Assembly: GCA_046712825.1 (NCBI GenBank)
Contig: JBKKCR010000092.1
Coordinates: 1 to 15,795 of the forward strand
DNA length: 15,795 nt
Direction of reading: 5' to 3'
Origin: DATFGK01 sp046712825
GTDB lineage: Bacteria > Actinomycetota > AC-67
In this document: positions 1-6,436 of the stretch, piece after piece
Layout: each line of letters begins with the position of its first letter
How positions within the stretch are numbered: position 1 is the first letter of the stretch
Made by a program: the position numbers and the translations under genes
Notes under the pieces: model-generated
Databases searched by the model: none
The model's input: only the letters and a program-made list of their open reading frames with translations
Told to the model about the DNA's origin: nothing

Positions 1-63
1 ATCGTCGACGGCGGCGCGACGTCGTTCGTCGGCTGGGGCGGGCACATCCCAAGGTTCGGGTAG
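1..63 (+). CDS. C-terminal tail of a probable short-chain dehydrogenase/reductase (5' partial)
   Basis: The first frame is open from base 1 and ends at the TAG at 61-63, giving 20 residues that begin IVDGG and end HIPRFG. A V-D-G-G turn followed by a short tail is how many SDR (FabG-like) proteins end, and SDRs are common in steroid catabolic operons. The stop lies 7 bases before the next start, so it is probably the preceding gene of the same operon. Only the tail is visible, so the family call is an inference from one short motif. Confidence 0.45.
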   Translation: MVDGGATSFVGWGGHIPRFG

Positions 64-70
64 GGGTTCG

Positions 71-1252
71 GTGCCCGTCGCCTATTCCGACGAGCAGATC
101 GCGCTGCGCAACGAGTTGCGGGCGTACTTCGCGAAGGTCCTGACCCCCGAGCTCCGCGCGGAGCTCGGCCCGCGCGCCGGCGAGCAGATGGGGCCCGCGT
201 ACCGCCGAGTGGTCCGCGGGATGGGGGAGGACGGCTGGCTGGGCCTCGGATGGCCAAAGGAGTACGGCGGGCAGGGGCGCTCGTTCATCGAGCACCAGCT
301 CTTCATCGACGAGTGTCGCCGTGCCGACATGCCCTTCCCGTTCGTGACCCTCAACACGGTAGGCCCCACGCTGATCCAGTACGGCACCGAGGAGCAGAAG
401 CAACGCTTCCTCCGGCCGATCCTGGGCGGCGAGGTGCACTTCGCGATCGGCTACACGGAGCCCAGTGCGGGAACCGACCTCGCGTCGCTCCGGACCCGGG
501 CGGTCAAAGACGGCGGCGACTACGTGATCAATGGTCAGAAGATCTTCACCACCGGCGCGCACGACTCGGACTACATCTGGCTGGCAGCACGCACCGACAT
601 CGAAGCTCCGAAGCACAAAGGCCTCACGATCTTCATCGTCCCGACGGCGCTCGACGGCGTGAAGATGACCCCGATCGAGACCATCGATTATGGGCGCACG
701 AACGCGGTCTACTTCGAGGACGTTCGCGTCCCGGCCGACGCGATCGTCGGCGGCGAGAACGAAGGGTGGCGGCTCATCACCACGCAGCTCAACCACGAGC
801 GCGTCGCTCTGGCGTGCTCCGGCAAGGCCGAGCAGCTCCTCGACGATGTGCTCGCGTGGGCCGCCGAGACCACCGCTTCCGACGGCCGCCGCATCATCGA
901 CCGCCCTTGGGTACAGATGACGCTCGCGCGCACCCGCGCGCGGCTCGAGGCCTTGAAGTTGCTGAACTGGCGTCTCGCCTGGGAGCTGACGAAGGGGATC
1001 CTGAACCCGGCCGACGCCTCGGTCGTCAAGGTCTACGGCACCGAGGTGTTCGTCGAGGTCTATCGGAGCCTCATGGAGGTTCTCGGCGAGGCGGGCGAGA
1101 TCCGCCACGGTTCTCCGGGGGCCGCGCTCGGCGGCCGCGTCGAGATCATGTACCGGTGGGCGTACGTCGTTACGTTCGGCGGCGGCGTCAACGAGGTTCA
1201 GCGCGACATCATCGCGACCACCGGCCTCGGCATGCCCAGGAGCGGCCGGTGA
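71..1252 (+). CDS. chsE2: Acyl-CoA dehydrogenase, ChsE2/FadE29-like subunit
   Basis: A 393-residue acyl-CoA dehydrogenase with a GTG start and GGGG just upstream. The FAD/substrate-loop region reads IGYTEPSAGTDLASL (about 126-140), followed by VINGQKIFTTGAHDSDYIW (152-170). From memory this closely resembles M. tuberculosis FadE29 (ChsE2). The likely catalytic base is E243 in LNHERVALA, the helix-G position used by isovaleryl-CoA dehydrogenase. The usual C-terminal motif appears as GGGVNEVQRDIIA (about 380-392). The middle lacks the GRxQFG element found in the other subunit. In the known system FadE28 and FadE29 form an alpha2beta2 enzyme that desaturates the three-carbon steroid side chain of 3-oxo-chol-4-ene-22-oyl-type CoA esters. 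The next gene overlaps this one by GTGA, and the whole ChsE/ChsH/Ltp2 set follows. The substrate is inferred from neighbours and could be another C19+ isoprenoid or steroid CoA. Confidence 0.85.
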   Translation: MPVAYSDEQIALRNELRAYFAKVLTPELRAELGPRAGEQMGPAYRRVVRGMGEDGWLGLGWPKEYGGQGRSFIEHQLFIDECRRADMPFPFVTLNTVGPTLIQYGTEEQKQRFLRPILGGEVHFAIGYTEPSAGTDLASLRTRAVKDGGDYVINGQKIFTTGAHDSDYIWLAARTDIEAPKHKGLTIFIVPTALDGVKMTPIETIDYGRTNAVYFEDVRVPADAIVGGENEGWRLITTQLNHERVALACSGKAEQLLDDVLAWAAETTASDGRRIIDRPWVQMTLARTRARLEALKLLNWRLAWELTKGILNPADASVVKVYGTEVFVEVYRSLMEVLGEAGEIRHGSPGAALGGRVEIMYRWAYVVTFGGGVNEVQRDIIATTGLGMPRSGR

Positions 1253-2241
1253 GCAGGACCGCGGACCGCCGCACGGAGGCCGAGCGCGAGGATCTCGTCG
1301 AGCGGCTGCGGTCGTTCGTGGGACGGCAGGCCGGACCGCAATTCACCTCGCCCGACCCGGTGAACGAGTCGATGATCCGTCATTGGTGCGAGGCGCTCGG
1401 CGACGCCAATCCGTCCTACACCGATCCGACGTTCGCGAAATGGTCGGTCCACGGCGGCCTCGTCGCGCCGCCGACGATGCTGCAGGTCTGGACGATGAAG
1501 GGCCTCAAGCCTCCGCCGTCGCCCGACAACGCGCAATCGGAGCTGATCGCGGTTCTCGACGAAGCCGGCTTCACCTCGATCGTCGCGACGAACTGCGAAC
1601 AGGAGTACCTCCGCTACCTGCGGCCGGGCGACGTGGTCACGTCGACGACGATCATCGAGTCGGTTTCGGAGGAGAAGCGCACCGGCCTCGGGCCCGGCCA
1701 CTTCTTCACGACGCTCACGACCTGCTGCGACGCCACCGGCGAGGTCGTCGGGCGCATGATGCAGCGCTACCTCAAGTTCCGGCCCGAAGCCGCGGCCGTT
1801 CCACCGCGAACGGGGCGGCGCCCGCGGCCGGCGATGAACCAAGACACCCAGTTCTTCTGGGAAGGCACGGCACGGCGAGAGCTCCTGATCCAGCGATGCT
1901 CCGCGTGCAAGAGCCTCCGGCACCCGCCGCGAACGATGTGCGGCGCGTGCGGCTCGCTGGAGTGGGATGCCGTCCGGGCGAGCGGCCGGGGTGAGGTCTT
2001 CTCGTTCGTCGTGACGCACCACCCGCCGGTGCCGGGCTTCGAGATGCCCTACGTGGTCGCGCTCGTGGCCCTTGAGGAAGGGACACGGATCGTCACGAGC
2101 ATCGTCGGGGTAGAGCCCGGCGAGGTACGCATCGGCATGCCGGTCGAGCTGGACTTCCTCACCGTCGACGAAGACGTGACCTTGCCGGTCTTCAAGCCCC
2201 GCGGGGGTCCGGGGGTCGCCCCCCGGCCGGACGGGAGCTGA
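1249..2241 (+). CDS. chsH2: ChsH2-like protein: MaoC-like hydratase subunit fused to a DUF35 OB-fold/zinc domain
   Basis: 330 residues from the GTG at 1249, which overlaps the previous stop (GTGA). The frame is open far upstream, but that stretch is arginine-rich and lies inside the dehydrogenase gene, so the overlapping GTG is the sensible start. Residues about 30-180 are a MaoC/hot-dog domain with GDANPSYTD (51-59). Where active R-hydratases have His, this has Tyr57, so it is probably the non-catalytic partner of ChsH1. Residues about 197-330 are DUF35: a rubredoxin-like knuckle with Cys217/Cys220 (CSAC) and Cys231/Cys234 (CGAC), then an OB-fold. In M. tuberculosis the 311-residue ChsH2 has this architecture. 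Its MaoC half pairs with ChsH1 to hydrate the enoyl-CoA and its DUF35 half is required by the aldolase Ltp2. Both partners are encoded just downstream. Confidence 0.88.
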   Translation: MSRTADRRTEAEREDLVERLRSFVGRQAGPQFTSPDPVNESMIRHWCEALGDANPSYTDPTFAKWSVHGGLVAPPTMLQVWTMKGLKPPPSPDNAQSELIAVLDEAGFTSIVATNCEQEYLRYLRPGDVVTSTTIIESVSEEKRTGLGPGHFFTTLTTCCDATGEVVGRMMQRYLKFRPEAAAVPPRTGRRPRPAMNQDTQFFWEGTARRELLIQRCSACKSLRHPPRTMCGACGSLEWDAVRASGRGEVFSFVVTHHPPVPGFEMPYVVALVALEEGTRIVTSIVGVEPGEVRIGMPVELDFLTVDEDVTLPVFKPRGGPGVAPRPDGS

Positions 2242-2244
2242 GCC

Positions 2245-3369
2245 GTGGATCTGGGTTTCACCGAGGACCAGGAGGCGCTGCGGGATCTCGCGCGCCAGAT
2301 CATCGGCGCGCACGGGACCACCGACCGGCTGAAGCAGGTCGAGGCCGACCCCGATCGCTTCGATCGCACGCTCTGGGCCGAGCTCGCCCGGGCGAACCTC
2401 CTCGGCGTCGGCATCCCCGAGGAATACGGTGGCATCGGCGGCGGCATGACCGAGGTCTGCCTGCTGCTCGAGCAGGCCGGCGCGTCTGTGGCGCCCGTGC
2501 CGCTGTGGCCGGCCCTCGTCCTGGGCGCTCGCGCCGTCACCCGCTACGGGTCGCCGTCGCTCCGCTCCTCGCTCCTGCCTCGCGTTGTCTCCGGCGATGC
2601 CGTCCTCACCGCGGCGCTAGCCGAGCCCAACGCCGACGACCCGCTGCGGCCGGCAACGACGGCGACGTGGGAGGGCGATGCATGGAGGCTCGAAGGCGCG
2701 AAGAACGCCGTTCCCGCCGCCCACCTCGCCGAGCGCATCCTGGTCCCCGCGCGGTCGAACAGCGGCGTCGGGATCTTCCTGCTCGACCCACGCTCGGGGG
2801 GACTGACCTTCGAGCGGCAGTCCGCAACCAGCGGCGAGATCCTGTCGCTGCTCACCCTCGACGGCGCCTCGGTGCCCGAGGACGATGTTCTTGTCGAGCC
2901 GGGAACCGACCCCGGCGCTCTCGGGTGGCTCCACGACGCGGCGCTCACCGGCCTCTGCGCGCTCCAGGTCGGCATGGCCGAGCGCGCGCTGCACATGACC
3001 GCCGAGTATCTGACGGGCCGCGAACAGTTCGGACGGCCGCTCGCGAAGTTCCAAGCGGTCCAGCAGCGCGCCGCCGACGCCTATATCGACGTGGAGGCGA
3101 TGCGGTGGACGATGTGGCAGGCCGCCTGGCGACTCGACGAGGAGCTGCCGGCGGCCGACGAGGTCGCCATCGCCAAGTTCTGGGCGGCCGACGGCGGGCA
3201 CCGGGTACTCGCAGCGGCGCAGCACCTCCACGGTGGGATCGGTGTCGACATGGAGTATCCGCTGCACCGGTACACGCTCGGCGCGAAGCACGTCGAGCTG
3301 ATGCTCGGCGGCGCGGGTCGGCAGCTCGCGCGGCTCGGCGCCGCGATGGCATCGGGAGGGGAGCGGTGA
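2245..3369 (+). CDS. chsE1: Acyl-CoA dehydrogenase, ChsE1/FadE28-like subunit
   Basis: 374 residues, GTG start three bases after the chsH2 stop. It has the acyl-CoA dehydrogenase N-terminal helical domain (about 1-115, with IPEEYGGIGGG at 57-67), a weakly conserved beta domain, and a clear C-terminal domain with TGREQFGRPL (257-266) and LHGGIGVDMEYPLHR (328-342). At the helix-G position where the first dehydrogenase has E243 this protein reads LHDAALTGL (229-237), with no glutamate. It should therefore be the non-catalytic subunit that supplies the GRxxFG element. This matches heteromeric FadE28/FadE29. The gene lies between chsH2 and chsH1, a different order from M. tuberculosis, where fadE28 precedes fadE29. 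The stop overlaps the next ATG (TGATG). Confidence 0.82.
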   Translation: MDLGFTEDQEALRDLARQIIGAHGTTDRLKQVEADPDRFDRTLWAELARANLLGVGIPEEYGGIGGGMTEVCLLLEQAGASVAPVPLWPALVLGARAVTRYGSPSLRSSLLPRVVSGDAVLTAALAEPNADDPLRPATTATWEGDAWRLEGAKNAVPAAHLAERILVPARSNSGVGIFLLDPRSGGLTFERQSATSGEILSLLTLDGASVPEDDVLVEPGTDPGALGWLHDAALTGLCALQVGMAERALHMTAEYLTGREQFGRPLAKFQAVQQRAADAYIDVEAMRWTMWQAAWRLDEELPAADEVAIAKFWAADGGHRVLAAAQHLHGGIGVDMEYPLHRYTLGAKHVELMLGGAGRQLARLGAAMASGGER

Positions 3370-3788
3370 TGCGCACGCTCAGCGCGCGCGACGTGAAGGT
3401 CGGCGACGAGCTTCCCGAGAGCGAGATACCCATCACCGCGACCCTCATCGTGGCGGGTGCGCTCGCGTCGCGAGACTTCCAGGATGTCCACCACGACGCC
3501 GCGCTCGCGCGGCAACGCGGGGCCGGCGACATATTCATGAATATCCTGACGACCAACGGATTGGTCGGACGCTTCGTCACGGACTGGGCCGGACCTGAAG
3601 CCATCCTGCGCAAGGTCGCCATCCGGCTCGGCTCGCCGAACTACCCCGGCGACGTGATGCGTCTCACCGGCCACGTCACGATCGTCGAAGCCGAAGACGT
3701 CGAGGTGTCGATCCGCGGCACGACGGGCCTCGGGGAGCACGTCTCGGGGACCGTCCGGCTGACGCTGGCGGGGAAGGGGAACGCATGA
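3369..3788 (+). CDS. chsH1: MaoC-family enoyl-CoA hydratase, ChsH1-like
   Basis: 139 residues, a single hot-dog domain, close to the usual length of ChsH1. The R-hydratase signature is present as SRDFQDVHHD (34-43), which places the catalytic Asp at D36 and His at H41. This complements the degenerate motif in the ChsH2-like protein. The established role of the ChsH1-ChsH2 pair is to add water to the side-chain enoyl-CoA, giving the 17-hydroxy ester that the aldolase cleaves. The ATG overlaps the dehydrogenase stop by one base, and its own TGA overlaps the next ATG (ATGA), so translation is probably coupled through all of these genes. Confidence 0.87.
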   Translation: MRTLSARDVKVGDELPESEIPITATLIVAGALASRDFQDVHHDAALARQRGAGDIFMNILTTNGLVGRFVTDWAGPEAILRKVAIRLGSPNYPGDVMRLTGHVTIVEAEDVEVSIRGTTGLGEHVSGTVRLTLAGKGNA

Positions 3789-4945
3789 CCCTCGCCGGAC
3801 GCGCCGCGATAGCCGGGATCGGCCAGACCGAGTTCTCCAAGGATTCCGGACGCACCGAGATGCGCCTCGCCGTCGAGGCCGCCTCCGCCGCGCTCGCCGA
3901 TGCCGGGCTCAGCCCAGCCGACGTCGACGGATTCTGCACTTTCACGATGGATTCGAACGACGAGATCGAGCTCGCCCGGAACCTCGGGTGCGGCGACCTG
4001 AGCTTCTACAGCCGGATCCATTACGGCGGCGGGGCCGCATGCGCCGTGATCCATCAGGCGGCGATGGCGGTCGCGACCGGATCGGCGGAAGTTGTGATCG
4101 CCTACCGGGCGCTCAACGGACGCTCCTGGCGCCGATTTGGCCTGAGCATCCACGACAAGCCGACGGCCATGATGATCCACTACGGCTGGTACACCCCGTT
4201 CGGGCTCACGACGCCGGCCAGCTGGGTCGCGATGTTCGCGCAGCGCTACATGCACACCTATGGCGCGACGAGCGAAGACCTCGGACGCGTCGCCGTCGCG
4301 CATCGCGCGTTCGCCGCGACCAACCCCGACGCCTGGTTCCACGAGAAGCCGATCACCCTGGAGGATCATCAGTCCAGCCGCTGGATCGTCGAACCGCTCC
4401 GCCTGCTCGACTGCTGCCAGGAGTCCGACGGCGGCGTCGCCGTCGTCGTCACGACCGCCGAGCGCGCGAAGGACCTCCGACAAACCCCGGCGATCATCCG
4501 GGCAGCCGCCCAGGGCTCGGGCGCCGGGCAGGAAGAGATGACGTCCTACTACCGCGACGACCTCACTCACCTCCCCGAAGTGGCTGCCGTCTCGCGACAG
4601 CTCTGGCGGCAGTCGGGGATCACGCCGGCCGACATCCAGACCGCGGTCATCTACGACCCCTTCACGCCATTCGTGCTCCTGCAGCTCGAGGAGTTCGGCT
4701 TCTGCGGGCCGGGTGAGTCGAAGGACTTCGTGCGCGACACGGGCATCGGACCGGGCGGCAAGCTCCCGATCAACACCAACGGGGGCCAGCTCGGGGAAGG
4801 CTACATCCACGGCATGAACGGGGTCGCAGAAGGCGTGCGCCAGATCAGAGGCACCGCAGCCAATCAGGTGCCGGACGTGTCCAACGTGCTCGTCACCGCC
4901 GGTGTCGGCGTGCCGACGAGCGGGATCATCTTGGGGAAGGAGTGA
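3785..4945 (+). CDS. ltp2: Ltp2-like thiolase-fold steroid side-chain aldolase (lipid-transfer/SCP2-thiolase family)
   Basis: 386 residues, as I recall the same length as M. tuberculosis Ltp2. The thiolase fold is visible: an N-terminal AAIAGIGQTEFSKDSGRTE (7-25), GGGAACAVIHQA (81-92), and the C-terminal glycine loop NTNGGQLGEGYIHGMNG (330-346). The nucleophilic Cys context of degradative thiolases is absent. Y290 in VIYDPFTPF and Y340 in GEGYIHG are 50 residues apart. From memory, two tyrosines with this spacing are important in the Thermomonospora curvata enzyme. The family reaction, with the DUF35 domain of ChsH2, is retro-aldol cleavage of a 17-hydroxy side-chain CoA ester to a 17-ketosteroid and propionyl-CoA. 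The start overlaps chsH1, and a GGAAGGAG stretch near the end serves the next gene. Confidence 0.86.
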   Translation: MTLAGRAAIAGIGQTEFSKDSGRTEMRLAVEAASAALADAGLSPADVDGFCTFTMDSNDEIELARNLGCGDLSFYSRIHYGGGAACAVIHQAAMAVATGSAEVVIAYRALNGRSWRRFGLSIHDKPTAMMIHYGWYTPFGLTTPASWVAMFAQRYMHTYGATSEDLGRVAVAHRAFAATNPDAWFHEKPITLEDHQSSRWIVEPLRLLDCCQESDGGVAVVVTTAERAKDLRQTPAIIRAAAQGSGAGQEEMTSYYRDDLTHLPEVAAVSRQLWRQSGITPADIQTAVIYDPFTPFVLLQLEEFGFCGPGESKDFVRDTGIGPGGKLPINTNGGQLGEGYIHGMNGVAEGVRQIRGTAANQVPDVSNVLVTAGVGVPTSGIILGKE

Positions 4946-6132
4946 TGCGTTTCGACGAGCCCGAGCACCTGGCAGCCGTACGAGCCGAAGCGCGCGCCTG
5001 GCTGGAGGAGAATTGGCCCGCGTTCAACGCCGAGCATCCCGACACAGGCGTGCCGAACCCCGAGCGGTCGCGCGCGTGGCAACATCGCCTCGCGCAAGCC
5101 GGATGGGGTGCGCCTTCGTGGCCGGCGGAGTTCGGGGGTCGCGGCTTCGGCCCACTCGAATCCACGATCTGGGGTGAAGAGAAGGCACGCATCGGCGCAA
5201 CGATCCCGTTCAACGTCGTCGGCTTCGGGATGGCAGGGCCCACCGTGATCGCGCACGGGACGCCGGAGCAGAAAGCCCGATACCTTCCGCCGCTACTCAA
5301 CGGCGACGAGATCTGGTGCCAGCTTTTCTCCGAGCCCGGCGCGGGCTCAGATCTCGCGTCGCTGTCGACGCGGGCGGTCCGTGAGGGGGACGAGTGGGTC
5401 GTGAACGGCCAGAAGGTCTGGTCCTCGCTCGCCCATGAGGCGCACTACGGTCTCCTCCTTGCCCGGCACGACTTCGACCTCCCGAAGCACAAGGGCCTCG
5501 TTTATCTGATCGTCGACATGTCGTCGCCGGGCGTCGACGTTCGCCCCCTCAAGCAGATGGACGGCAACTCGCACTTCAACGAGGTCTTCCTGAACGACGT
5601 CCGCGTCCCGCACGCCGACCGGCTGGGCGAGCCGGGCGACGGCTGGGGGATCGCGATCACCACCCTCATGCACGAACGCATGTCGATCGGCAGCGCGAGC
5701 GGCGGCTACACGTTCCCGTTCGAACGCCTCGTGGAGATGGCCAGGCAGCGGGCGCCGCACGGGATCGATCCGCTGACCCGCGACGCCCTCGCTCGGGTCT
5801 ACACCCAAGGGCGGATACTTGCACTGCTGAACGCGCGGATCCTGTCCAAGCTCGGTCGCGGGCAGATACCCGATGCGGAAGGCTCCATCGCGAAACTCGT
5901 CCTGGCGAACTTGGTTGGACAGACCGCGATGGTGGGTATGCGTGTCCTTGGCCCCGATGGAACCGTTATGGGGGAAGAGGGTATCCAACGGGCGTTTCTG
6001 GGATGGCCGGCGTTCCGGCTGGGCGGGGGGACCGACGAGATCCAGCGCAACCTCATCGGGGAGCGAGTGCTTGGTCTGCCGCGTGATCCCGCACCCGACA
6101 AGGACGTCCCGTTCGGCTCGCTACGCCGATAA
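4945..6132 (+). CDS. Acyl-CoA dehydrogenase (third in the operon), E-type catalytic subunit or homomer
   Basis: 395 residues from the ATG at 4945, which overlaps the ltp2 stop (TGATG). A GTG at 4942 would add one residue. GGAAGGAG lies immediately upstream. The protein has FGGRGFGP (63-70), FSEPGAGSDLASL (128-140), VVNGQKVWSS (152-161), and E244 in LMHERMSIG as the likely catalytic base. The C-terminal motif is GGGTDEIQRNLIGERVLGLPR. Like the ChsE2-type protein it lacks GRxQFG. No second FadE28-like partner is encoded nearby, so it may act as a homomer, share the ChsE1-like subunit, or pair with a subunit encoded elsewhere. Position suggests a role in another side-chain or ring beta-oxidation cycle, but the substrate cannot be read from sequence. 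It is the last gene before a roughly 300-base gap. Confidence 0.85.
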   Translation: MRFDEPEHLAAVRAEARAWLEENWPAFNAEHPDTGVPNPERSRAWQHRLAQAGWGAPSWPAEFGGRGFGPLESTIWGEEKARIGATIPFNVVGFGMAGPTVIAHGTPEQKARYLPPLLNGDEIWCQLFSEPGAGSDLASLSTRAVREGDEWVVNGQKVWSSLAHEAHYGLLLARHDFDLPKHKGLVYLIVDMSSPGVDVRPLKQMDGNSHFNEVFLNDVRVPHADRLGEPGDGWGIAITTLMHERMSIGSASGGYTFPFERLVEMARQRAPHGIDPLTRDALARVYTQGRILALLNARILSKLGRGQIPDAEGSIAKLVLANLVGQTAMVGMRVLGPDGTVMGEEGIQRAFLGWPAFRLGGGTDEIQRNLIGERVLGLPRDPAPDKDVPFGSLRR

Positions 6133-6221
6133 AGACGGGTTTTTCGTCCTAGGCCAAATCTGCGAAGACCTACCATCACGGACCGTGTTTGAGCAATGGT
6201 GACGTTCCGTCCCAAATGAAA

Positions 6222-6253
6222 CCAGAGAGGGTAACCTCTCGGCCACGGAGAGG
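6222..6253 (+). promoter_or_regulatory. Mutually exclusive hairpin pair in the leader
   Basis: GAGAGG at 6225-6230 and an identical GAGAGG at 6248-6253 flank one CCTCTC at 6235-6240. The first pairing closes a GTAA (GNRA) tetraloop and can extend by CC/GG with a bulged A. The second closes a 7-base GGCCACG loop. Only one can form at a time, which is the geometry of a switch. No ligand or protein is implied by sequence alone. Confidence 0.45.
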
Positions 6254-6311
6254 AGTTGCGGCGTTAAGAGGGAAACCAGTCGCGTAAGAGTTTCCTCGTG
6301 CATTCGCATTA

Positions 6312-6406
6312 GGTAGTAGCAGGGTCCTGAGCGGTTTCGGCGAAAGGCTCTGCTTAGGGAGCTTGAGTGAAGTTAGTGTGGTTCCGGCCGGGGTAGTAGC
6401 AAGGTC
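6312..6406 (+). repeat. Direct repeat GGTAGTAGCA(G/A)GGTC, two copies 80 bases apart
   Basis: GGTAGTAGCAGGGTC at 6312-6326 and GGTAGTAGCAAGGTC at 6392-6406 match at 14 of 15 positions, and weaker likeness (GGTT..CG) follows both. The second copy is about 30 bases before the start codon and close to the ribosome site. They could be protein sites on DNA or RNA, or parts of paired RNA domains. Confidence 0.6.
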
Positions 6407-6436
6407 GGATTGGTTCGTCGAGGGAGGTTGGAGCAG

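Larger units (their letters stand above)
6133..6436 (+). promoter_or_regulatory. Structured 5' leader of the LPETG surface-protein gene, class unknown
   Basis: A 304-base gap without a convincing gene, less GC-rich than the flanking coding DNA. A weak hairpin GACG/CGTC (6134-6147) follows the acyl-CoA dehydrogenase stop. TACCAT (6171-6176) is a possible -10 element without a good -35. Downstream is dense inverted-repeat structure: GAGAGG (6225-6230) pairs with CCTCTC (6235-6240) across a GTAA tetraloop, and the same CCTCTC can instead pair with GAGAGG at 6248-6253. GAGG(G)AAAC (6268-6276) pairs with GTTTCCTC (6290-6297). CCTGAGC (6326-6332) pairs with GCTTAGG (6352-6358). Two direct-repeat pairs are nested in it. 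GAGGGAGG (6419-6426) is the ribosome site of the following ATG. This looks like a cis-regulatory RNA, but I could not match it to a known riboswitch class. Confidence 0.5.

Noticed and set aside
250..1248. Long N-terminal extension of the ChsH2-like protein
   Set aside because: The frame is open but encodes Arg/His/Gly-rich shadow sequence within the acyl-CoA dehydrogenase gene. The GTG at 1249 gives the expected MaoC+DUF35 length and overlaps the previous stop.
6190..6410. c-di-GMP-I (GEMM) or c-di-AMP (ydaO) riboswitch
   Set aside because: Fragments such as AAACC with a GNRA hairpin and TAGTAGC-GGGT look reminiscent, but the GACGCAAAGCC-type junction of GEMM and the conserved ydaO blocks are missing. 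I leave the class unknown.
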